Source: Pseudomonadota bacterium
Lineage (GTDB): Bacteria; Pseudomonadota; Gammaproteobacteria; Burkholderiales; Burkholderiaceae_B
Assembly: GCA_021793095.1 (NCBI GenBank)
Contig: JAJYTK010000043.1
Location: 1 to 7,514 of the forward strand
Length of the DNA stretch: 7,514 bases
Reading direction: 5' to 3'
Shown here: positions 1-5,465 of the stretch, in pieces
How the letters are laid out: each line of letters begins with the position of its first letter
Numbering within the stretch: the first letter of the stretch is position 1
The notes under the pieces: generated by a model
The model's input: only the letters and a program-made list of their open reading frames with translations
What the model was told of the DNA's origin: nothing
Databases searched by the model: none
Translations under genes and position numbers: made by a program

Positions 1-1
1 A

Positions 2-538
2 AATGAGGCAATGGAGAACGATGCGCCTGAGCCCACAGCAATGACTCTGAGCACGGTAGGCACTGACCAGCAACCCACAGCGCGTATCGTATTGCTCAAA
101 GGCTATGATGATAATGGCCTGTCTTTCTACACCAACTATGAGTCTAGAAAAGGCGCAGAGCTGACAATGAATGCGCGCGCCTGCCTGTCTTTCTTTTGGC
201 CCACCATGCAACGCCAAGTGCGCTTTGAAGGGCAGGTCAAGCGCATGTCACGCCAGGAATCTCAGGCCTATTTCCAGAGTCGGCCGCTGTCTTCCAAGAT
301 CAGTGCGTGGGCCTCTCCCCAAAGCCAGCCCATCCGCGCTGGCGAGCTACAAAGGCGCAGCGCGCACTACGCACGTTTATTCGGTGCTGAGCCCGAGTGC
401 CCTCCTTTTTGGGGAGGGTATTATCTACAGCCTAAATATATTGAATTTTGGCAAGGACGCACCGATCGTATGCACGATCGCTTTGCCTTTACCCCCAATC
501 AACGCGGCGGTTGGAAAGTCACTCGCTTGGGTCCCTAA
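2..538 (+). CDS. pdxH: Pyridoxamine 5'-phosphate oxidase, 3' part (5' end outside window)
   Basis: PdxH is the cytosolic FMN enzyme that oxidises pyridoxine or pyridoxamine 5'-phosphate to PLP with O2. The frame is open from base 2, and the Asn-Glu-Ala codons before the first ATG (base 11) continue the family alignment. That ATG is therefore internal, and roughly 35-40 N-terminal residues are missing compared with the ~218-residue E. coli enzyme. Seen in sequence: EPTAM followed by the FMN-binding segment RIVLLKGYDDNGLSFYTN and SRKG; RQVRFEG; SRPLSSKISAW with the SPQS that follows; and the C-terminal FWGGYY, IEFWQGR and R-M-HDRF elements, which in the family bind FMN phosphate and PLP. It ends normally with RLGP and TAA. 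The next gene starts 81 bp downstream on the same strand. The family assignment is firm; only the start is missing. Confidence 0.96.
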   Translation, partial: NEAMENDAPEPTAMTLSTVGTDQQPTARIVLLKGYDDNGLSFYTNYESRKGAELTMNARACLSFFWPTMQRQVRFEGQVKRMSRQESQAYFQSRPLSSKISAWASPQSQPIRAGELQRRSAHYARLFGAEPECPPFWGGYYLQPKYIEFWQGRTDRMHDRFAFTPNQRGGWKVTRLGP

Positions 539-543
539 TTTGC

Positions 544-567
544 TTTAGCCTTCGCTTAGAGGCTAAA
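544..567 (+). terminator. Weak hairpin downstream of pdxH, possible terminator
   Basis: TTTAGCCT (544-551) pairs perfectly with AGGCTAAA (560-567) around an 8-nt loop, 5 bp after the pdxH stop codon. What follows is AGTGCTCTTTTAA, so the U-tract is interrupted and displaced. The hairpin could terminate part of pdxH transcription or protect its 3' end. It is not a classic intrinsic terminator. Confidence 0.35.
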
Positions 568-588
568 AGTGCTCTTTTAATGACACTG

Positions 589-619
589 CCACAGAGCGTT
601 CTGTGGGTGAGGTTTTTTT
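589..619 (+). promoter_or_regulatory. Leader hairpin, Shine-Dalgarno and T7 tract before the FAD oxidoreductase
   Basis: CCACAGA (589-595) and TCTGTGG (600-606) form a perfect 7-bp stem with a GCGT loop. GTGAGG (607-612) follows directly and serves as the ribosome binding site, then T7 (613-619), then the ATG at 620. Hairpin plus T-run resembles an intrinsic terminator, but the T-run lies 6 nt beyond the stem and overlaps the translation start, so a role in translation or mRNA stability is at least as likely. A possible -10 (TTTAAT, 576-581) lies just upstream without a good -35. If it were used, the transcript would begin close to the stem-loop. Confidence 0.4.
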
Positions 620-1711
620 ATGTATGATGTTGAATGCGTTATTGTTGGTGCGGGCGTTGTGGGCTTGGCCATTGCCCACACACTGAGCCAGCAAGGCCGA
701 GAGGTGCTGGTACTGGAACAACACGCACATATTGGCTTTGAGGTCAGCTCGCGCAACTCAGAGGTGATTCATGCCGGCATTTATTACCCCAAAGATAGCC
801 TCAAAGCACGCCTCTGCCTGCGCGGTAAAGCACTGCTTTATGATTTCTGCCAGCGCTATCATGTCCCCCATCAACGCATCGGCAAGCTGATCATCGCTCA
901 TGGAGATGAGGGCTATCAACGGCTGACACAGCTGCACACCAATGCAGCGGCCTGCGGCCTGCACGATCTCGAGCAGCTCGACGCCGACCAGGTCCGTGCC
1001 ATCGAGCCTGAAATACGCTGTGATGCCGCGCTGTACAGCCCCTCTACAGGCATCATTGACAGTCATCACCTGATGCTCAGTTTGCAGGGGCTCAGCGAGC
1101 AGCAAGGCACTCAAGTCGTGCTAAACACCCCAGTATCCGCGCTACGCAGACATGCAGACAACGGCTTTATTGTTGAAATCAAAGAGCAAGACTACCAACT
1201 GCATTGCCAATACCTCATCAATGCTGCGGGCATACACGCCCCCCAGCTAGGTGTCGAGCTCACCCCGTCGAGCCCTATCCCCTCTCAATACTGCAAAGGC
1301 CAGTATTTTAGTTACCAAGGCGGCAACCCATTTACACACCTCATCTACCCCTTGCCTAATAGCGATGGTCTTGGTATCCATAGCTGCCAAGATTTGGCTG
1401 GTCAACTACGATTTGGTCCGGATGTGCAATGGATAGATGAAATCAATTATGATCCTGACCCCACCCGACAGGCACTTTTTTATGACACCATTCGTCATTA
1501 CTGGCCGGGGGTACAAAAGGATCGCTTACAGCCTGATTTTTGCGGTATTCGACCCAAGGTCACCGGCCCCGGCGAGGCCGCCGCTGACTTTCAGATCCTA
1601 GGCCCTGAACATCATCACATCGCCGGCCTCGTACAACTGTATGGCATTGAGTCCCCCGGGCTGACCGCCTGTCTGGCCATCGGTGAATATGTACATCAGC
1701 AGCTTTTATAA
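620..1711 (+). CDS. FAD-dependent oxidoreductase, L-2-hydroxyglutarate dehydrogenase (LhgO)-like
   Basis: A 363-residue DAO-superfamily flavoprotein, probably a cytosolic 2-hydroxyacid or amine oxidase/dehydrogenase. The N-terminal Rossmann fold has GAGVVG (residues 10-15) and an acidic residue, E33, at the end of the second strand to bind FAD ribose. The segment SSRNSEVIHAGIYYP (43-57), INAAG (200-204), KGQYF (226-230), HLIYPLP (240-246), LGIH (251-254), CGIRPK (308-313) and the GIESPGLTACLAIG tail (342-355) follow the motif order of L2HGDH/LhgO proteins. It is shorter than E. coli LhgO (~420 residues), and the substrate-determining C-terminal half has diverged, so L-2-hydroxyglutarate is plausible but unproven. 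The ATG at 620 has GTGAGG seven bases upstream. It sits between pdxH and purU on the same strand, with 59 bp to purU. There is no signal peptide, and no GcvT-like folate domain as in dimethylglycine dehydrogenase. Confidence 0.85.
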   Translation: MYDVECVIVGAGVVGLAIAHTLSQQGREVLVLEQHAHIGFEVSSRNSEVIHAGIYYPKDSLKARLCLRGKALLYDFCQRYHVPHQRIGKLIIAHGDEGYQRLTQLHTNAAACGLHDLEQLDADQVRAIEPEIRCDAALYSPSTGIIDSHHLMLSLQGLSEQQGTQVVLNTPVSALRRHADNGFIVEIKEQDYQLHCQYLINAAGIHAPQLGVELTPSSPIPSQYCKGQYFSYQGGNPFTHLIYPLPNSDGLGIHSCQDLAGQLRFGPDVQWIDEINYDPDPTRQALFYDTIRHYWPGVQKDRLQPDFCGIRPKVTGPGEAAADFQILGPEHHHIAGLVQLYGIESPGLTACLAIGEYVHQQLL

Positions 1712-1770
1712 AATATTTTCATTCAATTTTTATTTTTCATTATTTGCGTAATCACAGGTTTTTTTACAAG
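1712..1770 (+). promoter_or_regulatory. AT-rich spacer with weak RBS upstream of purU
   Basis: The 59 bases between the FAD gene and purU are strikingly AT-rich in their first 40 or so bases (runs of T and A). They then hold CAGG followed by T7 and ACAAG before the ATG. The only Shine-Dalgarno-like bases (AGG, 1756-1758) are 12 nt from that ATG, which is long. An internal promoter is possible, but I cannot pick convincing -35 and -10 boxes. The AGGTTTTTTTA here (1756-1766) is identical to 610-620 at the preceding gene. Confidence 0.3.
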
Positions 1771-2619
1771 ATGCACGACTATATCCTCACCCTCTCATGT
1801 GCCGACCGTACCGGCATTGTGCACGCAGTCAGTGGCTGGCTACTGAAACAACAAGGAAACATCCTCGAGGCACAACAGTACGGTGACCCTGAGACCAAGC
1901 AGTTCTTTTTACGCATCCACTTTGGGCTACCTGCCCCCAGCGCGCCCGACACTCTGCGCGAGCGGTTTGATATTGTGGCGCGCGCATTCAATATGGATGC
2001 ACATTTTTACGATGCACAACGCCCCGCCCGTCTCTTGTTATTGGTGAGCAAACAGGGGCATTGCCTCAATGATCTGCTCTTTCGCTGGCGTGAAAACCAA
2101 CTCTCAGTCGATATTGCTGCAGTGGCCTCCAACCACGAAACACATGCAGACATGGTGAAATCCTACGGTATTCCTTATTACCATTTCCCCGTGACCTCTG
2201 AAACCAAGGTGCAGCAAGAACAACAAATACTTAATCTAGTCGATGAGCTCAACATCGATTTGGTTGTATTGGCACGTTATATGCAGATATTGACCCCTCA
2301 AGCCTGCGAGGTACTGTCTGGCCGGGCCATCAATATTCACCACAGTTTCTTACCCAGCTTTAAAGGCGCACGCCCCTATCACCAGGCCCATGCACGCGGT
2401 GTAAAAATCATTGGGGCCACAGCGCATTATGTGACCAAAGACTTGGACGAAGGCCCCATCATTGAGCAGGACATTGCCCATGTCAACCACACCATGAGTG
2501 CCCAAGACCTCACCCGTGTAGGCAGTGACATTGAATCTTTGGTGCTGTCCCGTGCCGTCAAAGCCCATGTTGAGCACCGTATTTTGCTCAATGGTCAGCG
2601 CACCATCGTCTTTCGCTAA
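1771..2619 (+). CDS. purU: Formyltetrahydrofolate deformylase
   Basis: PurU hydrolyses 10-formyl-THF to formate and THF in the cytosol. This balances the one-carbon pool and can supply formate to PurT. The 282-residue product is of normal family length. Residues 1-80 form the N-terminal ACT regulatory domain, beginning MHDYILTLSCADRTGIV. From about residue 85 comes the formyltransferase fold. The catalytic triad is visible as N188 and H190 (INIHHSFLPSFKGARPYH) and D226 (LDEGPII), followed by the typical HVNHTMSAQDL segment and the closing NGQRTIV. An in-frame TTG at 1744 would add nine residues, but the family N-terminus matches the ATG at 1771. It follows the FAD oxidoreductase by 59 bp and could be co-transcribed. 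It converges on the LysR gene with 10 bp between stop codons. Confidence 0.96.
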   Translation: MHDYILTLSCADRTGIVHAVSGWLLKQQGNILEAQQYGDPETKQFFLRIHFGLPAPSAPDTLRERFDIVARAFNMDAHFYDAQRPARLLLLVSKQGHCLNDLLFRWRENQLSVDIAAVASNHETHADMVKSYGIPYYHFPVTSETKVQQEQQILNLVDELNIDLVVLARYMQILTPQACEVLSGRAINIHHSFLPSFKGARPYHQAHARGVKIIGATAHYVTKDLDEGPIIEQDIAHVNHTMSAQDLTRVGSDIESLVLSRAVKAHVEHRILLNGQRTIVFR

Positions 2620-2623
2620 CAAC

Positions 2624-2641
2624 GGGGCCCTATGCTGCCCC
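2624..2641. other. GC-rich hairpin at the purU/LysR convergent junction
   Basis: GGGGC (2624-2628) pairs with GCCCC (2637-2641) around an 8-nt loop. It covers the 10-bp gap and runs into the last codons of the LysR gene. There is no T-tract on either strand, so it is not an obvious intrinsic terminator. I see no other termination signal for either convergent gene, so antisense overlap of their 3' ends is likely. Confidence 0.25.
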
Positions 2642-3505
2642 CACTAACCAACGCTCGAGCTCTAATAAAGCGGGCTCGGGCTCGCTTTCGGTGGGATAGC
2701 TAAAGAAATACCGCTCAGGCACGCGCAACACATGCGGGACAGGGCGAATCAGCTCACCAGAATCTAAATGCTCACGAGCTAAAAACCAGGGGATCAACCC
2801 CACCCCCATGCCGGCCCGCACAGCGGCTAAAATCATCGAAAACAACTCATAACGGGGCCCCACACTCATCGCAGGCAAATCCCCATACCCCTGACTACGA
2901 TACCAATCCCGCCAGGCGTCCGGGCGCGATGCCATATGAAAATGCACCAGTTGATCCAGCTGCTGGTTGGCCTGCTGCCATGCCGTAGCAGTACAAACAG
3001 GCACCAACTTTTCCTCCGCAAATAAAGCACTGCCCCGCGTCCCTGGCCACAACTGCGCCGCATGATATATGGCGGCATCAAAGGGGTGATCGCTAAACTT
3101 GAATGGCAACGTCCGTGTCGAGAGATTGACCGTAATATCCGGATGCTCATGCAAGAATCTATTCAGGCGCGGCAACAGCCAATGCGTGGCCAAGGTGGGT
3201 AGCACCGCAATATGCAAGCTCCGGCCCATCGCGGCCCGTGAGATCAAACTCAAGGTATCCTTTTCCAACTGTTCTAAATGGCGCCGAATACGCGCTGCGT
3301 ACTCACGCCCTGCATCCGTCAATGCCAAACGTCGACGGACCCGCACAAACAGCGCCACCCCCAAGCTTTCCTCTAAATTGGTGACTTGCCGGTAAACGGC
3401 GCTATGAGATAGAGACAGCTCTTCTGCCGCACGAGAAAAACTCCCCAATCGAGCGGTGGCTTCAAAGGCCTGCAATGCCCCTAAACTGGGAATACCCAAA
3501 CGCAT
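2630..3505 (-). CDS. LysR-family transcriptional regulator (GcvA-like)
   Basis: A 291-residue LysR-type DNA-binding regulator. The N-terminal winged helix-turn-helix spans about residues 6-65, with the recognition region around AAEELSLSHSAVYRQVTNLEESLGV and then LFVRVRRRLALTDAGREY. The linker helix runs to about residue 90. The effector-binding domain (about 95-291) has LHIAVLPTLATHWLLPRL, FDAAIY, the AVRAGMGVGLIP segment and FLAREHL, an arrangement typical of GcvA-type members. The start is set at the ATG at 3505 because GAAGGAG lies 5 nt upstream. A TTG at 3535 would add ten residues that do not fit the family. It is divergent from the ThDP enzyme and gcdH, and the shared intergenic region holds a T-N11-A box, so it probably controls those genes and itself. 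The effector is unknown; glutarate, a 2-oxoacid or a CoA-pathway intermediate is a guess from context. Confidence 0.93.
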   Translation of the reverse strand: MRLGIPSLGALQAFEATARLGSFSRAAEELSLSHSAVYRQVTNLEESLGVALFVRVRRRLALTDAGREYAARIRRHLEQLEKDTLSLISRAAMGRSLHIAVLPTLATHWLLPRLNRFLHEHPDITVNLSTRTLPFKFSDHPFDAAIYHAAQLWPGTRGSALFAEEKLVPVCTATAWQQANQQLDQLVHFHMASRPDAWRDWYRSQGYGDLPAMSVGPRYELFSMILAAVRAGMGVGLIPWFLAREHLDSGELIRPVPHVLRVPERYFFSYPTESEPEPALLELERWLVGAA

Positions 3506-3527
3506 CCTCACTCCTTCACCTATGGCT

Positions 3528-3571
3528 CCCAGCAACTAAGGGTTATCCCTAGATTATTTACAGCTGCTGGG
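3528..3571. promoter_or_regulatory. Dyad with nested hairpin upstream of the LysR gene
   Basis: CCCAGCA (3528-3534) and TGCTGGG (3565-3571) are perfect 7-bp inverted arms about 37 bp apart centre to centre. Between them lies a smaller dyad, AGGGTTATCCCT (3539-3550). The nearer arm begins 22 bp before the LysR ATG, so it lies in that gene's leader or promoter. It could be a second regulator-binding dyad or an mRNA leader hairpin. Neither strand has a T-tract after the stem, which argues against a terminator. Confidence 0.35.
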
Positions 3572-3609
3572 AAAAAAACAGTGACATGATCAACCTGTGC
3601 CTGAATACA

Positions 3610-3670
3610 TGCAAAGATAACACGATAGTGTGCAAATAAATCAATTGATAATTGCGTTTAATGCAAATAA
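3610..3670. repeat. Three phased direct repeats TGCAAA(n)ATAA in the divergent promoter region
   Basis: TGCAAAGATAA (3610-3620), TGCAAATAA (3631-3639) and TGCAAATAA (3662-3670) share one orientation. Their starts are 21 and 31 bp apart, close to two and three helical turns, so the same face of the DNA would be presented. This suits cooperative binding by a regulator such as the LysR protein encoded next door. The repeats are short and AT-rich, so chance is not excluded. Confidence 0.45.
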
Positions 3671-3673
3671 GCT
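3640..3673 (+). promoter_or_regulatory. Possible promoter for the ThDP enzyme and gcdH, with 10-bp palindrome
   Basis: TTGATA (3645-3650) and TAAGCT (3668-3673) are 17 bp apart. This gives a fair -35 and a poor -10, as expected of an activator-dependent promoter. The -35 lies inside the perfect 10-bp palindrome ATCAATTGAT (3640-3649), and the LysR-type box fills the spacer. GATAAT (3647-3652) is a better -10 by sequence but lacks a matching -35. The exact choice is uncertain. Confidence 0.3.
3652..3666. promoter_or_regulatory. Candidate LysR-type box (T-N11-A)
   Basis: TTGCGTTTAATGCAA is an interrupted palindrome (TTGC, 7 bp, GCAA). Its core T3653 to A3665 satisfies the T-N11-A rule for LysR-family operators with dyad symmetry. 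It lies between the divergent LysR gene and the ThDP enzyme, about 52 bp before the latter's start. Its right half overlaps the third TGCAAA repeat. The motif and position are seen; binding is inferred. Confidence 0.5.
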
Positions 3674-3718
3674 AGAAGAAGTCAGTTTATTCATTTTATG
3701 CCAAATGAGGGTAAAACA

Positions 3719-5389
3719 ATGCCACGCCTAGGTGGACATATTTTGGTTGAACAGCTCAAACAACAAGGCGTAGAGCAGGTATTTTGTGTACCTGGTGAAA
3801 GCTATCTGGCAGTTTTAGATGGTCTGCACGACGCTGATATTTCTCTGACCGTTTGCCGCCAAGAAGGCGGTGCCGCCATGATGGCCGAGGCCTATGGCAA
3901 GCTGACGGGCCAACCAGGCATCTGCATGGTGACACGAGGCCCTGGGGCGACCAACGCCTATGCCGGCGTTCATATCGCCAAGCAAGATTCCACGCCCATG
4001 ATCCTCTTTGTGGGGCAAATCCAGCGTGACATGCGTGAGCGCGAGGCCTTTCAAGAGATGGATTACAAAAGGGTTTTTGGCGATCAATGCAAGTGGGTGA
4101 CAGAGATCGATCACATCGAACGCATCCCGGAAATTATTTCGCGGGCTTTTCATGTGGCCACCTCCGGGCGCCCTGGGCCCGTCGTCATTGCATTGCCTGA
4201 GGACATGCTGACAGAAACCGCCCAGGTGGCCCCTGCCCCCCATTATCAACCGGTTGAAACAGTGCCTTCGGCAGCTCAATTACAACCCTTTTTAGACCGG
4301 TTACAACAAGCCAAACAACCCATTGCAATTTTAGGGGGTAGCCGTTGGTCAGCCGAGGCCTGCGCACAATTTGCCCAACTGGCCCAACAATGGCAGCTAC
4401 CAGTTGCTGTGCAATTCCGTCGCCAAATGCTTTTCCCTACCGATCATCCTTATTTTGTAGGCGATTTAGGCTTGGGCTCCAATCCAGACTTGCTCAACTA
4501 TATTGCAGCCTCAGATTGTGTCCTCTTGCTAGGTGGGCGCATGTCAGAGGTCCCCAGCCAGAGTTATACCCTTTTTGATATCCCTCGGCCGGACACCTAC
4601 CTGACGCACGTCCACCCCGACCCATTGGAACTCAATCGCGTTTATAGTGCTGATTTGGCACTGTGTGCGGCACCCAAAGATTTTGTCCAAGCCTTGCATG
4701 ACAGCGTTCAAACGCCTGCCAGTATCCAACGCAATAACCCCGCCTTTGATGCTCTCAAAGACAGCTACCAACGCTGGACTGATACGGAGCGCATCCAAAG
4801 TCCCGGGGATCTACAGATGGCTGAGGTCATCAAGTACTTGGCAGAAACCCTCCCCGAGGACGCCATCCTCGCAAATGGTGCGGGCAACTACGCCACTTGG
4901 GTGCACCGCTTTTATCCTTTCCGCAAATACGGCACCCAGCTGGCCCCCACTTCGGGCTCAATGGGCTACGGCTTACCCGCGGCGGTGGCGGCAAAACGCA
5001 TCCACCCAGATAAGACCGTGGTTTGCTTTGCCGGCGATGGCTGCTTCATGATGCATGGCCAAGAGTTCGCAACGGCAGTACAGTACGATTTACCAATCAT
5101 TGTGCTCATCATCGACAACGCCATGTACGGCACCATACGCATGCACCAAGAGGGCCATTACCCTGGACGCCCCAGTGGCACCGCACTGAGAAACCCGGAT
5201 TTTGCTGCCTATGCCAATGCCTTTGGCGGCCACGGCGAACGCGTTACCCAAACCGCTGAGTTTGCCCCCGCTTTTGCACGTGCCCAGGCCAGCGGCAAGC
5301 CCGCAATTATTCATTGCTTTATTGATCCTGAGGCCATCAGCCCCACACGCACCTTGGCAGAAATTACAGCAGCGGCTCAGGCACAATAA
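3719..5389 (+). CDS. Thiamine-diphosphate-dependent enzyme, acetolactate-synthase-like fold, substrate unknown
   Basis: A 556-residue cytosolic ThDP enzyme acting on a 2-oxoacid or related carbonyl compound. The domains are an N-terminal pyrimidine-binding domain (1-170) with activating E49 (CRQEGGAAMMAEAYG) and RGPGATNA (73-80); a central domain (about 185-330); and a C-terminal PP-binding domain with GDG (439-441) ending at D466-N467 (IIDNAMYGT), the Mg/ThDP motif. E49 argues against glyoxylate carboligase, which has Val there. The GMHG segment of AHAS is replaced by GDLGLG (248-253). The AHAS Trp in VRQWQE is H476, and no small-subunit gene is adjacent, so true acetohydroxyacid synthase is unlikely. 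The start at 3719 is chosen for GAGGG seven nt upstream; the ATG at 3698 has no good RBS. It is divergent from the LysR gene and followed 76 bp later by gcdH, suggesting a shared pathway. Confidence 0.9.
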   Translation: MPRLGGHILVEQLKQQGVEQVFCVPGESYLAVLDGLHDADISLTVCRQEGGAAMMAEAYGKLTGQPGICMVTRGPGATNAYAGVHIAKQDSTPMILFVGQIQRDMREREAFQEMDYKRVFGDQCKWVTEIDHIERIPEIISRAFHVATSGRPGPVVIALPEDMLTETAQVAPAPHYQPVETVPSAAQLQPFLDRLQQAKQPIAILGGSRWSAEACAQFAQLAQQWQLPVAVQFRRQMLFPTDHPYFVGDLGLGSNPDLLNYIAASDCVLLLGGRMSEVPSQSYTLFDIPRPDTYLTHVHPDPLELNRVYSADLALCAAPKDFVQALHDSVQTPASIQRNNPAFDALKDSYQRWTDTERIQSPGDLQMAEVIKYLAETLPEDAILANGAGNYATWVHRFYPFRKYGTQLAPTSGSMGYGLPAAVAAKRIHPDKTVVCFAGDGCFMMHGQEFATAVQYDLPIIVLIIDNAMYGTIRMHQEGHYPGRPSGTALRNPDFAAYANAFGGHGERVTQTAEFAPAFARAQASGKPAIIHCFIDPEAISPTRTLAEITAAAQAQ

Positions 5390-5465
5390 GTTGGCCTCTG
5401 ATGAGCCTCGGATACTCGTTATAAAATACATTTAATTGCTTGATAGAAATAAAGTAGGAGTTCTT
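5390..5465 (+). promoter_or_regulatory. Spacer before gcdH with strong RBS
   Basis: This 76-bp spacer ends with AGGAG (5456-5460), five nt before the ATG at 5466. That fixes the gcdH start and excludes the upstream in-frame TTG at 5436. It also contains TATAAAAT (5420-5427), a possible -10, but no acceptable -35 at 16-18 bp. A weak stem (CTC/GAG, 5396-5405) is the only structure, and there is no terminator. Read-through from the ThDP gene is likely, with or without an internal promoter. Confidence 0.45.

Noticed and set aside
11..538. ATG at base 11 as the true start of pdxH
   Set aside because: The family alignment continues in frame to the window edge, and a start here would remove part of the conserved N-terminal region.
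1744..1770. TTG at 1744 as purU start
   Set aside because: A rare start codon with no ribosome binding site; the added nine residues precede the normal PurU N-terminus at the ATG at 1771.
3506..3535. TTG at 3535 as LysR start
   Set aside because: The ATG at 3505 has a strong GAAGGAG site, and LysR proteins usually begin just before the helix-turn-helix, as they do from this ATG.
3698..3718. Upstream ATG as start of the ThDP enzyme
   Set aside because: It has no Shine-Dalgarno at a usable distance, while the ATG at 3719 has GAGGG seven nt upstream. The extra seven residues are not expected in the family.
3719..5389. Glyoxylate carboligase (gcl) identity
   Set aside because: Gcl carries Val in place of the activating glutamate. 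This protein has E49 and is shorter than Gcl, and no hyi, glxR or similar genes are adjacent.
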